A stretch of DNA of 54,742 nt from positions 1 to 54,742 of the forward strand of contig JANWWN010000015.1 of NCBI GenBank assembly GCA_025055435.1. Direction: 5' to 3'. A program made the translations under genes and the position numbers. The notes below the pieces were generated by a model that saw only the letters and a program-made list of their open reading frames with translations, ran no database searches and was not told the origin of the DNA. Below are positions 36,291-45,409 of this stretch, piece after piece. Position 1 is the first letter of the stretch; every line of letters begins with the position of its first letter. Origin of the DNA: Cyclobacteriaceae bacterium (GTDB lineage: Bacteria; Bacteroidota; Bacteroidia; Cytophagales; Cyclobacteriaceae).

Positions 36291-38984
36291 TCAGGCTGCA
36301 ACAGTAGTTACGCGGGAATTACGTGGAAGTCGTATAATAAAGGTCGTTCCTTTATCAACTTCGCTGGTAAACATGATTTCGCCATTTAACTTTTCTACTG
36401 CTTTTTTCACGATGTATAAGCCCAACCCGTTTCCTTTGGAGTAGTGGCTGCCTCTAAAGTACATGTCAAAAACTTTGTCCTGAAATTCGAAGGGTATTCC
36501 ATGACCGTTGTCCTTAAGTTCAAAAACCACAGCATCATTTGCTTCATCAACAGTCAGGCTGATTTTCGGATTAACCGGTGCACTGAACTGAATGGAGTTC
36601 TCCAACAGATTTTCAAGAATAACTTTTACCAACGCCGGGTAAGAATAGAAAGGGCGGATGAGTTTAACCTCACAGCTTATCTGGATATTCTTCCGTTCAA
36701 TTTCATCGCGGTAGGTATCGCAAATGGAATCGAATAATTCTTTTACCAGCACTTCTCGGTAAAACAACTCCTGCGCGCCCACATCGCTGATGGACTGAAG
36801 TTTAACCAGCATCTTATCGAGACTCAGAGCGGTTTCGCGGACTTTTGCAAATAATTCAAGCGCGTTGGGGTCCTTCACGGTTATTTTAGCTACTTCAGCC
36901 AGACCCATGAACGTAGTTAGAGGTCTGCGAAAATCATGTGACGAGCGATAAAAGAAAGTATCTAACTCGTTGTAGGCCTGTTTTAGTTCCTGCGTACGCT
37001 TTTCTATTTCCGACTCAAGGTTCCGGTTTATTTCATTGATGGTTTGATTGGCCTCCAACAGTTCCTCGGCCTGCGACTGGATTTCTTCCTGCTTCTCGGC
37101 CAGTTCCCGGTTCAACCGGCTCAATGCCCTATTGGCTTCGGTCAATTCTTCGGTTTGCGCCTGTATTTCCTCATTCTGCTCTTTTATTTCCCGGTTGGCC
37201 CGCTGAAGGTCTTTGTGCGCTTTATAGATGCTCCAGGCAAGGGCTGAAACCAAAATAAGGACTAGTAAACCGGCAGCTAACACGATACGCAGGTTATTAA
37301 TTTGTGCCCGCTGCAGGTTTACCTGGCTTTCGCGGAGCTCCCTTTCCTGTTGCAGTAATTTAATTTGCTGCTCCTTTTGCTCAACCTGATATAACGCCTG
37401 CATCTCGGCCAGCTTGGCACGTGATGAGGCTGAATAAATGCTATCGGAAAGTTGCTGATGCTTCCGCAGATACTCCGTTGCTTTTCGGTAATTACCGATG
37501 CCTTCGTAATAATCGGCGTAATTGACGTACACATTTCGCAGCATTATGCGGGCATTCATCTCCCTGGCAATTTCTTCGGCCCGCTTCAAATAAGGCAGCG
37601 CCTCATCAAATCGCTTTTGTGCAATAAGCGTCTTAGCTAATCCATTGATTGAGATACCCAGGTTTAGTTTATTAGGGAGCTGTTCTTCAATGGCAATAGC
37701 CTGTCGTTTTAAACTGATGGCCTTATCGAGCTGTCCCAGCTCATCGTAAACAAGTGAGAGGTTAAATATACTGGCAGCGATTCCTTCGAGATGGCCAATT
37801 TGTTCACGAATAGCACGCGATTTTTCCAGCTCTTTAATGGCTTCATCATATTTTTTTTGAAGCATGTAAATCAGCCCGCGAACGTTGTGGGCGTTTGAAA
37901 TACCATGGAGGTCACCTATACTTTCACGCAAGCTCAACGAACGGTTAATGTAGTCAAGTGCCAATGGGTAGTTGCTCATTTCTTTATAAACCCACGCCAG
38001 CTCACTAAGAATAACGCCCTGACTTTGCTGTAACTTTTTTTTCTGTGCAATTTTAAGGGCTTCGAATAAAAACTTAGCTGCTAACTCATATTGTCCTGTT
38101 TCGGAATAGATTTCTCCGATTTGCTGATAAATCTCGACCTGCTGCGGAGGGTAGCTATATTCCTGCAATAAATCAAAGGCAGCAAAAGCTTCTTCAAGAG
38201 CTGTCGAATATTGGCTCTCTGCCTGAGCCAGTTCGGATAGGTTAATTTTACATTTTATTTTTAAAAACCGGTCGGGCATTTTATTTACCAGGCTACATTG
38301 CTTAAGAAAATACTCCCGGGCCTTTTCCGATTGTCCCAACTTTAAGTAGGTCTTGCCGGTGTTGGTCCATATCTCAGCCTGAAGGTAGTTTTCATAATCC
38401 CGGTCGAGGTATTGCTGCGCTAACCTTAAATTTTCCAGGGCTTCGGTGAGTTTAAACTGATAAATCTCAAGCAACGCCATATTTTTATGAACTGTAGCCA
38501 GGTATTTAGGCTTTCCGTATGCTTTTGCCTCGCGCATGGCCATTTGCTGGTAATACATGGCTGAATCGAACATCGCCAGGTCGCGGAAGGCATTACTCAT
38601 CATAGTATGGTTATAGATGGTAACATCCTCTGCATCCGGTGCTTTAACCGTATCAGAAAAGTGATAATAGCGCAGGCCACCAACGAAGTCACCTTTACTT
38701 ACCAGACCTACTCCAACATAGGTCAAAGCCCGTTTCAGGCCCTTTTTATAGCCTGCTTTCAGCGCCAGTTGAATGGCCCGGCTGGCAAATACCGCTGCTG
38801 TGCTGTCATCAATGTCAAAAAGTTCATACGCTATGTCATTCAAAATATTGACTTCTTTAACCGGGTCTTTCTCCAGCATCAAAACCGTTCTTAAACTGTC
38901 AGCACGCGGAGTTTGGGCACAAAGGTTTTGTACGATGCAAACCGCGAAAAAGAAGAATAGGGATAATAGCTTAAATAACTTCAC
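36291..38984 (-). CDS. TPR-containing sensor histidine kinase with coiled-coil repeats
   Basis: 897 residues. Order: signal peptide, many TPR repeats (about 30-530), one transmembrane helix (IVLAAGLLVLILVSALAWSI), then a linker of three consecutive 28-residue heptad units each beginning NRE or NRN. A HisKA-type helix follows with SSHDFRRPL, its His near residue 683, and last a HATPase domain with NLLENSIQFS, DNGHGI and GNGLGLYIV. No response regulator is adjacent. The next gene is a PlsC-like acyltransferase, which hints at lipid- or envelope-linked signalling, though this is inference. Confidence 0.93.
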   Translation of the reverse strand: MKLFKLLSLFFFFAVCIVQNLCAQTPRADSLRTVLMLEKDPVKEVNILNDIAYELFDIDDSTAAVFASRAIQLALKAGYKKGLKRALTYVGVGLVSKGDFVGGLRYYHFSDTVKAPDAEDVTIYNHTMMSNAFRDLAMFDSAMYYQQMAMREAKAYGKPKYLATVHKNMALLEIYQFKLTEALENLRLAQQYLDRDYENYLQAEIWTNTGKTYLKLGQSEKAREYFLKQCSLVNKMPDRFLKIKCKINLSELAQAESQYSTALEEAFAAFDLLQEYSYPPQQVEIYQQIGEIYSETGQYELAAKFLFEALKIAQKKKLQQSQGVILSELAWVYKEMSNYPLALDYINRSLSLRESIGDLHGISNAHNVRGLIYMLQKKYDEAIKELEKSRAIREQIGHLEGIAASIFNLSLVYDELGQLDKAISLKRQAIAIEEQLPNKLNLGISINGLAKTLIAQKRFDEALPYLKRAEEIAREMNARIMLRNVYVNYADYYEGIGNYRKATEYLRKHQQLSDSIYSASSRAKLAEMQALYQVEQKEQQIKLLQQERELRESQVNLQRAQINNLRIVLAAGLLVLILVSALAWSIYKAHKDLQRANREIKEQNEEIQAQTEELTEANRALSRLNRELAEKQEEIQSQAEELLEANQTINEINRNLESEIEKRTQELKQAYNELDTFFYRSSHDFRRPLTTFMGLAEVAKITVKDPNALELFAKVRETALSLDKMLVKLQSISDVGAQELFYREVLVKELFDSICDTYRDEIERKNIQISCEVKLIRPFYSYPALVKVILENLLENSIQFSAPVNPKISLTVDEANDAVVFELKDNGHGIPFEFQDKVFDMYFRGSHYSKGNGLGLYIVKKAVEKLNGEIMFTSEVDKGTTFIIRLPRNSRVTTVAA

Positions 38985-39026
38985 TTATAGCTACTTAATG
39001 ATGTCAAGCTAAAGTATTTATATGTA

Positions 39027-39057
39027 TTGACCAACAACTGTTTAACCTGTAATTTTT
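39027..39057 (+). promoter_or_regulatory. Promoter of the channel-like/SPFH operon
   Basis: TTG at 39027-39029, a 20-nt spacer and TAATTTTT at 39050-39057 approximate the Bacteroidota -33/-7 pair. It ends 13 bases before the ATG at 39071. Confidence 0.5.
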
Positions 39058-39070
39058 ATATTACGAACGC

Positions 39071-39844
39071 ATGCTGAAAAAACTCTCCTTTATCGGCAGT
39101 TCCCAATTACAACAGGAAAAGCAAAAAGATTACCGCAACGTGGTAATCATTCAGGTTACCATTATCGTGTTGGGCCTTTTATTGTCAGGACCGTTACTGG
39201 AAAATCCGCGTAGCGAGGTTTCGAAGTTAATCATTACGGTTTTTTCTTTTTTCGGTGCTCTGTATGCCTTTTTACTATGGGATTTATTACGAAATTTTAC
39301 CAGAAATAACACGCTCATAATCAGTGTTTTACTGATACTCATTGCGCTTGTGATTTTCGGCATGCTCATCGAATTTCCTTATTTCAAAATCATTCAAATC
39401 GAAAACCGGCGCCTGGCTCTGTTCATCATTCACGGTATTCTTTTTCCGATTGAAGTACTGGTTATCGTCTTCACCATACGAGATATTTTCTTTTCCGAAT
39501 TCCTCACACCTGACAAACTCTGGGGCTCGGCCTGTGTTTTTCTAATGACCGGCATATCGTTTGGCAGCCTGTATGACCTGATTTGTATAAGCGGTTTAGG
39601 AAGCCTGGGAGTGGATCTGGAGCTTGGCATTCCGAACTATGCCGAGTGTGTCGGGCACAGCCTTAGCCTGCTTGGCGGAATAGATTCCCGCTATCCGGAA
39701 GCCTCGTACCTGATTAAAAATCTGGGTGTGATTGAGGGATTGTGGGGAAGTTTATTTACCGTACTGATTATTGGTAAATTGCTCGGACTGCCTAAACCTA
39801 CAGACCCAAAAGAAAGTAAACAAAATCCCGAACCATATGAATAA
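39071..39844 (+). CDS. Integral membrane protein, degenerate ion-channel-like
   Basis: 257 residues with about five to six hydrophobic helices. The C-terminal end (IKNLGVIEGLWGSLFTVLIIGKLLGLP) resembles the inner helix of two-TM potassium channels, where a gating helix typically reads E-x-x-x-G and ends in a short polar run. The segment before it (SLSLLGGIDSRYP) lies where a pore helix and TVGYGD filter would be, but no such filter is present. It may thus be a pore-dead relative or a different fold altogether. Its stop overlaps the SPFH gene by 8 bases. Confidence 0.75.
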   Translation: MLKKLSFIGSSQLQQEKQKDYRNVVIIQVTIIVLGLLLSGPLLENPRSEVSKLIITVFSFFGALYAFLLWDLLRNFTRNNTLIISVLLILIALVIFGMLIEFPYFKIIQIENRRLALFIIHGILFPIEVLVIVFTIRDIFFSEFLTPDKLWGSACVFLMTGISFGSLYDLICISGLGSLGVDLELGIPNYAECVGHSLSLLGGIDSRYPEASYLIKNLGVIEGLWGSLFTVLIIGKLLGLPKPTDPKESKQNPEPYE

Positions 39845-40655
39845 CCGAAAAATTTTACCTTTTATTATCCTGGGCGTAATCGCCTTTTTTGTCTTAATCA
39901 GCATCTCATCCAGTTTGTTTTATACCGTTCAGGCGGATGAACGCGCGGTGATATTTTACAAGTTTGGCGAAGGACTGGATAAGGAAAATGTTATTGCGCC
40001 CGGCTTTCACACCAAGGCACCCTGGAACGATGTCTTCATATACACCGTTCGCGAGACGGCTGCGGATGAAACCATGGATGTGCTGGATAAAAACGGATTG
40101 CCGATTCACGTTGATGTGACCATCCGGTTCTACCCTGTGCCCGAAAAAATTGGTTACATCCACGAGAAGTTTAATCGCAACTATGTAACTACGCTGATTA
40201 TACCGGAGGCCCGCTCGGCTGTCCGCCAGGTTATGGGCCGTTATACTGCCGAGGAAATTTACTCAACAAAACGGGCCGAGGTCGAAAACACCATCAAAGC
40301 CGAATGCGAAAAGGTATTGAGCGAAAACAATGTACATATGGCGGCTTTACTCATCAAATCCATCCAACTGCCCGAACAAATACGCATTGCCATTCAAAAC
40401 AAACTGCAACAGGAGCAGGAAGCACTTGCTTATCAGTTTAAACTGGAAAAAGAAAAAAGTGAAGCGGAGCGCAAACGCATCCAGGCCGAGGGCGAGGCAA
40501 GAGCAAACAGCATCATTAATAATAGCCTTACCGATAAGTTACTGAAGATGCGGGGTATAGAAGCCACCCTGGAACTGGCCAAATCGCCCAACACCAAGGT
40601 AGTGGTGGTGGGCTCGGGCAAAGACGGTATGCCGCTCATTTTGGGCAACAATTAA
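39837..40655 (+). CDS. SPFH/prohibitin-family membrane protein
   Basis: 272 residues from the ATG at 39837, the first start giving a membrane anchor (LPFIILGVIAFFVLISIS). The SPFH domain is clear: VQADERAVIFYKFGEG, APGFHTKAPWNDVFIYTVRE, VDVTIRFYPVP, then RSAVRQVMGRYTAEEIY. A helical coiled-coil tail follows (QEQEALAYQFKLEKEKSEAE). Such proteins oligomerise in membrane microdomains and often scaffold proteases or transporters. Overlap with the channel-like gene suggests the two proteins act at the same site. Confidence 0.92.
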   Translation: MNNRKILPFIILGVIAFFVLISISSSLFYTVQADERAVIFYKFGEGLDKENVIAPGFHTKAPWNDVFIYTVRETAADETMDVLDKNGLPIHVDVTIRFYPVPEKIGYIHEKFNRNYVTTLIIPEARSAVRQVMGRYTAEEIYSTKRAEVENTIKAECEKVLSENNVHMAALLIKSIQLPEQIRIAIQNKLQQEQEALAYQFKLEKEKSEAERKRIQAEGEARANSIINNSLTDKLLKMRGIEATLELAKSPNTKVVVVGSGKDGMPLILGNN

Positions 40656-40733
40656 AATAACTGGCAACGGATAAAAATCTTTTACCGTGCCCGTTAAACC
40701 TCTTATCTTTAGGCGATTTGAATTTTTCCTGTC

Positions 40734-42023
40734 ATGAGTAAAACAGTCGAATTGATTATTGACGGTAAATCCTATACTTTCCCGGTAGTAGAAGGTACAG
40801 AAAATGAGCTGGCCATCGACATCAGCGAGCTTCGCGATAAAACAGGCTACATTACCCTGGACATCGGGTACAAAAACACCGGTTCAACAAAAAGCGCCAT
40901 AACCTTCCTGGATGGCGAACAGGGTATATTGCATTACCGCGGTTATCCCATTGAAGAACTGGCTGAAAAATCAACCTTCCTTGAAGTGGCATATCTGCTC
41001 ATCTTCGGAGAGCTACCCACAAAAGCACAGTACGAAAAGTTTACAGATGACATCACCAGACGCACTTTAGTACATGAAGACATCAAGAAAATCCTTGACG
41101 GATTTCCCTCCACCTCCCACCCGATGGGTGTGTTGTCGTCTCTTTTCTGTGCACAGACCGCTTTCTATCCCGAATCACTAAATCCAAACCGCCCTCCCGA
41201 TGGTGTTTATCTGAGCATCATCAGGTCATTGGGTAAAATGCCCACCTTTGCGGCATGGTCCTATAAAAACGCTATCGGACATCCGGTTAACTACCCGGAT
41301 AACAAACTGGATTATTGTGCACGATTCCTGAAGATGATGTTCGCCCTCCCTGGCCAGGATTATGAAGTTGATCCTGTCGTTGCCCGGGCACTTGACCAGC
41401 TGTTTATACTCCATGCCGACCATGAACAAAACTGCTCGACTTCAACGGTGCGGATTGTCGGTTCATCCAAGGCCAGTATTTATTCGGCCATATCTGCCGG
41501 AATCAATGCCTTGTGGGGTCCACTGCATGGTGGTGCCAACCAGGAAGTAATCATTATGCTTGAAAACATACGGAAAGATGGCGGCAACATTGATAAATGG
41601 ATTGCCAAAGCAAAGGATAAAAATGATCCGTTCCGCCTGATGGGCTTCGGCCATCGTGTATATAAAAACTTCGACCCGCGAGCCAAAATCATTAAAAAAG
41701 CAGCTGATGATGTACTGAATAAACTCGGCATAAACGACCCGGTTCTGGAAATCGCCAAAAAACTTGAAGAAGTGGCGTTGAAAGACCCGTATTTCATTGA
41801 GCGCAAACTGTATCCGAATGTTGACTTCTATTCAGGCATTATTTACCGTGCACTAGGTATCCCCGTTGATATGTTTACGGTTATGTTTGCCATGGGCCGA
41901 CTGCCGGGTTGGATAGCGCAATGGAAGGAAATGCGCGACCAAAACGAACCCATCGGACGTCCACGGCAGATATATATCGGTCATAAAAGACGGGCATACG
42001 TACCCATCGACCAAAGACAATAG
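40734..42023 (+). CDS. gltA: Citrate synthase (type II)
   Basis: 429 residues, the usual type II length. Visible are the N-terminal beta-rich domain (IDGKSYTFPVVEG), YRGYPIEELAE, the active-site His block LHADHEQNCSTSTVRIVGSS, the second His block GPLHGGANQEVI, GFGHRVYKNFDPRA, and the Asp region NVDFYSGIIYRALGIP. It condenses oxaloacetate and acetyl-CoA at the entry of the TCA cycle. A -7-like TATCTTTA lies at 40704-40711. Confidence 0.98.
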   Translation: MSKTVELIIDGKSYTFPVVEGTENELAIDISELRDKTGYITLDIGYKNTGSTKSAITFLDGEQGILHYRGYPIEELAEKSTFLEVAYLLIFGELPTKAQYEKFTDDITRRTLVHEDIKKILDGFPSTSHPMGVLSSLFCAQTAFYPESLNPNRPPDGVYLSIIRSLGKMPTFAAWSYKNAIGHPVNYPDNKLDYCARFLKMMFALPGQDYEVDPVVARALDQLFILHADHEQNCSTSTVRIVGSSKASIYSAISAGINALWGPLHGGANQEVIIMLENIRKDGGNIDKWIAKAKDKNDPFRLMGFGHRVYKNFDPRAKIIKKAADDVLNKLGINDPVLEIAKKLEEVALKDPYFIERKLYPNVDFYSGIIYRALGIPVDMFTVMFAMGRLPGWIAQWKEMRDQNEPIGRPRQIYIGHKRRAYVPIDQRQ

Positions 42024-42044
42024 AACTAAATCTTCATCTTACAC

Positions 42045-42077
42045 GGCTGGGCAAACTCAGCCTTCTTTCTTCTTTTA
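42045..42077 (+). terminator. Intrinsic terminator after gltA
   Basis: 7-bp stem (GGCTGGG / CTCAGCC, one G-T pair) with a CAAA loop, followed by a T- and C-rich run. It separates gltA from the acyl-CoA-binding gene. Confidence 0.6.
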
Positions 42078-42090
42078 TTTTTTAGAACAC

Positions 42091-42357
42091 ATGAGCAACC
42101 TTGAACAGCAATTTCAAGAATCGGTAAAGCGTGTAGAGGAACTTACAAAGCGTCCTTCGAATGAAGAACTTTTAAAACTTTACGCCTTGTTTAAACAGGC
42201 AACCGAAGGCGATGTTACGGGCGAACGGCCCGGTGGGTTCGACTTTAAAGGTATTGCCAAATATGATGCCTGGCAGTCTTTAAAAGGTAAACCGCGCGAA
42301 GAAGCCATGGCAGAATATATTGCGTTGGTCAACACGCTTCTGTCGATTTACAAGTAG
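42091..42357 (+). CDS. Acyl-CoA-binding protein
   Basis: 88 residues, the standard ACBP size. The four-helix bundle signature is seen in LLKLYALFKQATEGDV, then DFKGIAKYDAWQSLKGKPRE, including the Lys and Tyr that contact the acyl-CoA, and MAEYIALVNTL. It binds long-chain acyl-CoA esters in the cytoplasm. ACBPs are less usual in bacteria but well known in Bacteroidota. The rsmE gene starts 6 bases after it. Confidence 0.93.
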   Translation: MSNLEQQFQESVKRVEELTKRPSNEELLKLYALFKQATEGDVTGERPGGFDFKGIAKYDAWQSLKGKPREEAMAEYIALVNTLLSIYK

Positions 42358-42363
42358 CCTAAG

Positions 42364-43065
42364 GTGGATTATCTTTTTTATCAGCCTGAGCTTTTACATG
42401 GCGCAGATACCCTGTCAACCGAAGAAGCCATTCACTGCGTCAAAGTACTACGAAAAAAAGCGGGCGAACTGATTACGCTTACGGATGGAGCCGGTTCATT
42501 TTATACCGCGCGGCTTATTTCAGCCAGTCCCTCCGGCTGCCGGTTTAAGGTGATTGACCAAACAACTTTTCAAAAACCCAAACCCGATATTACTATTGCC
42601 GTTTCTCCGGTTAAGCATGCCGACCGGTTCGAGTGGATGATTGAAAAATGTACCGAAGCAGGAGCCGGCACATTTATACCCGTATTATGCACACGAACTC
42701 AGAAGAGTAACATCCGAATAGACCGGTTGAAAAAAATCTCTATCAGCGCCTTGAAACAGTCGCTCAGGCCATGGTTGCCCGAAATTCGGGAGCCAATGCA
42801 GTTCGATGAACTATTAAACCAATTCCCAAACAGCGCGCGACTAATTTGCACGGCCGAAGGAATGCCACCGATACAATGGATTAAAGAGACAAACACCGCC
42901 ACGCATGTTGTTTTTGTAATCGGACCAGAGGGAGATTTCACCATTGAGGAACTTCAACGTGCCCGCCATGCCGGTTTTTTATCAGTAAATCTCGGCCCCA
43001 ACCGGCTCCGCACGGAAACCGCGGCGGTTGCCGCCACCACGATAGCAGCCGCTTTTTCTGCTTGA
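42364..43065 (+). CDS. rsmE: 16S rRNA m3U1498 methyltransferase
   Basis: 233 residues starting at GTG. The N-terminal PUA-like part holds EEAIHCVKVLRKKAGELITL. The SPOUT methyltransferase part has KCTEAGAGTFIPVLCTRT, FVIGPEGDFTIEEL and NLGPNRLRTETAAVAA, the knotted SAM-binding motifs of RsmE. It methylates U1498 in the small ribosomal subunit. The 6-base gap to the acyl-CoA-binding gene suggests co-transcription. Confidence 0.95.
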   Translation: MDYLFYQPELLHGADTLSTEEAIHCVKVLRKKAGELITLTDGAGSFYTARLISASPSGCRFKVIDQTTFQKPKPDITIAVSPVKHADRFEWMIEKCTEAGAGTFIPVLCTRTQKSNIRIDRLKKISISALKQSLRPWLPEIREPMQFDELLNQFPNSARLICTAEGMPPIQWIKETNTATHVVFVIGPEGDFTIEELQRARHAGFLSVNLGPNRLRTETAAVAATTIAAAFSA

Positions 43066-43120
43066 ATAATACCTGCTCGGACCGGAGTTGAACATGATTA
43101 AAATTGCTTAACATTGTAAC

Positions 43121-43573
43121 ATGGAACGAAAAGCAGACATTCAAAAGACCATCTACGACAATGCCAAAACCCATTTCCTCGGCAACTTTCCCGACACCCT
43201 GCCTATCGAACAGGCCTATGTTCATATCGGGATGTATCTGGGATGGATAATTGACAACGATCTGTATTCCGATTACTTTGAAGAAGAGGCTTCGGCTCAG
43301 ATTTTTCGTTTCAAAAGAAGAGAAATTTCATGCACGATACTCAGTGAAATTTGGGACGGCTATCTTGGGTACGAGTTATTCAACCGTCAGGGAAATATGT
43401 TCACCTACTACTACTATGGCGGAGGCCTTTACCGGAACGATTACGATGAGGTGCTGGTTAAATCTCTTCCCTCCATCTACCATGTTACCGACAGCTGGGA
43501 AAACTTTGAAAAGATAAGTGCACGCATTGACATGCGTTTTCAGGACTGGAAAAAACTGGTTGGAGCCGGATAG
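43121..43573 (+). CDS. DUF7832-like protein, 150 aa
   Basis: 150 residues with no signal peptide. Motifs GNFPDTLPIEQAYVHIGMYL and GWIIDNDLYSD match what I recall of the DUF7832 domain (P-x-x-L-P-x-x-x-A-x-x-HIG), then IWDGYLGYELFNRQGNMFT and a tyrosine-rich strand. The function of the family is unknown; homologues are often linked to toxin-immunity settings, but nothing here proves that. Its stop is two bases from the convergent gene's stop. Confidence 0.65.
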   Translation: MERKADIQKTIYDNAKTHFLGNFPDTLPIEQAYVHIGMYLGWIIDNDLYSDYFEEEASAQIFRFKRREISCTILSEIWDGYLGYELFNRQGNMFTYYYYGGGLYRNDYDEVLVKSLPSIYHVTDSWENFEKISARIDMRFQDWKKLVGAG

Positions 43574-43575
43574 AT

Positions 43576-45342
43576 TTATTTCAGCTTGCCGCTTTTATCG
43601 GCCGTTACGGTCCGGCCTGTTCCCGAATCAATCCGCAACTCTCCGTTTTCAATTTGATAGCTCATTGATTGCGGAATAAAATCCAGCGCATAGTTCATTG
43701 TCCACGCGAGTCCGTCAAGCCGGTAAATTTTTGCCAGCGTAACATTGTACTTGTTTTTAAGGGGTGTGCTGTTATACAGCAGCACAAAGAAAATCTGCGA
43801 TTTACCATCAGATGTTACCAATGCTTTCACCGATTGCATCTGCGACTCATTAAAGGCAGTTGCGTCAACGGGAAAACGCACGCGGATTGCGGGTCGGTGT
43901 GAAGGAGGAATATCATAGAAATAGCCTTCCGTCTTTCCCTTATCGCCAAACCATAAACCGGCCGTGTACTGCGACTCCAGAACCAACGGCCTAAAAGCCG
44001 ACCTGGCCTGATCGGTAAGCGGTATGGAATCTTTTCCGGCGATGAGCCATTTTAACGCTGCATTTCGCCTGACCAATTCATTTTCCGCACGTATTCTTTC
44101 TTTTTGGGCATACTCCTGCTGCGCACGAACATAACTTTTCAGCAGAGCAGTACTATTGTATGTTTGGTTAACAAAATCCTGATAATTCATTGCTTCTTCA
44201 TCGAGGTTTCGCTGGGCTGCAATTTTAAGTACGCTGTCCAGTCGGTTCAGCGCCAGCAATTCGCGCTGTATCAAATCAACCTGGAAAAATACATTCGCTG
44301 AATCACGGTACCTGCGCGTATCAACACGGGCCGACCGGTATTCCAGGTCGGCCACTTTAACCGCAAGAATATCCAGTGGCATAGGGCGCTCATCAAATTT
44401 GCGGAGCTTATCGCTTAGCAAATTTTGCACCAGACGCGTTAAATCACTGCGAACAGACACCGAATCTTTCTTCAGCTTTTCGCCCAATTTGTTAATTTCA
44501 ATATCATACGCAACCAGCTCCTGACGTATCGGTTTAAGCTCCTGTTCCATGCGCTTTATGGATTCTGTTGCAAATGTTTTATAGTCCCAAACCAGCGGTT
44601 CATTGGAGTAAAAGTCTGCCGGCTCCGACCCCTCTGTTTTAAAGTCTTTTATTGTACGTGGCTTCCACACCGGCTTATAACTTACTTTATCCAGGCTGCT
44701 GATGCTAACCCGATAATTATCAAAATCCTTAGCTGCTGAATCGTAATGCAATGAAAGATTTTTCAGTTTAGCGACTAGCTGATCATCCGATCGTAAATAA
44801 AATTCGCGGGTACCCGGATAGCCCTGCTGTATGGTAATAAACAGATTGTTTGCACGATTATAAGCCGATTCTGCCCGTGAAAAAAAGTATTTAACCATCT
44901 TTATCTTATCGGCGCGCTCTCTGAGGGATTCGCTTCGCTTACGCAGATCGAACTGTACATCCGAAATTTTAACGCCATAATTACCCGTTCGTAAATCGGT
45001 GCGGCTGTACATCGCATAATACTCTTCATTTTTCTTCAGATCTTTTTCATTCAGCATGGAAGAAGCCTTATTAAACATCAATATGGCCGAATCAATATGA
45101 TTGAGCGCCTGCTCGGTATGTTTCAGTATATCATCCTTTGCTGTTTTATTTTCATAGATGATACCCATGAACAGATAGGCATTGGTATTGTCGGTGGTTT
45201 CGCGGAGGTATCGTTTTAAAAACGGCTCAGCTGCCTCATACTGCTTGGTGCTTAACAGATTATAGATATCCTTGTATTTAATTTTCTGACTAAATGCCAA
45301 AAAAGTCAAGCAGGAAAGAAGAAGGGCTACAGAAAATCGCAT
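43576..45342 (-). CDS. Secreted protein with TPR-like head, 588 aa
   Basis: A signal peptide (MRFSVALLLSCLTFLAFSQ) is followed by TPR-like repeats (YNLLSTKQYEAAEPFLKRYL, then AYLFMGIIYENKTAK) and long charged helical stretches. A beta-rich C-terminal part (HRPAIRVRFPVDATAFN, then IFFVLLYNSTPLKNKYNVTL) closes the protein. No named family is recognised. A periplasmic scaffold role is plausible. The gene stands alone on its strand; the next gene upstream is divergent. Confidence 0.78.
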   Translation of the reverse strand: MRFSVALLLSCLTFLAFSQKIKYKDIYNLLSTKQYEAAEPFLKRYLRETTDNTNAYLFMGIIYENKTAKDDILKHTEQALNHIDSAILMFNKASSMLNEKDLKKNEEYYAMYSRTDLRTGNYGVKISDVQFDLRKRSESLRERADKIKMVKYFFSRAESAYNRANNLFITIQQGYPGTREFYLRSDDQLVAKLKNLSLHYDSAAKDFDNYRVSISSLDKVSYKPVWKPRTIKDFKTEGSEPADFYSNEPLVWDYKTFATESIKRMEQELKPIRQELVAYDIEINKLGEKLKKDSVSVRSDLTRLVQNLLSDKLRKFDERPMPLDILAVKVADLEYRSARVDTRRYRDSANVFFQVDLIQRELLALNRLDSVLKIAAQRNLDEEAMNYQDFVNQTYNSTALLKSYVRAQQEYAQKERIRAENELVRRNAALKWLIAGKDSIPLTDQARSAFRPLVLESQYTAGLWFGDKGKTEGYFYDIPPSHRPAIRVRFPVDATAFNESQMQSVKALVTSDGKSQIFFVLLYNSTPLKNKYNVTLAKIYRLDGLAWTMNYALDFIPQSMSYQIENGELRIDSGTGRTVTADKSGKLK

Positions 45343-45409
45343 GGTTTAAAAATTTTAAAGCCAACGGGTCTAAATTACTAATTTTATACAAAATTCAGAC
45401 CAAAGCAGA

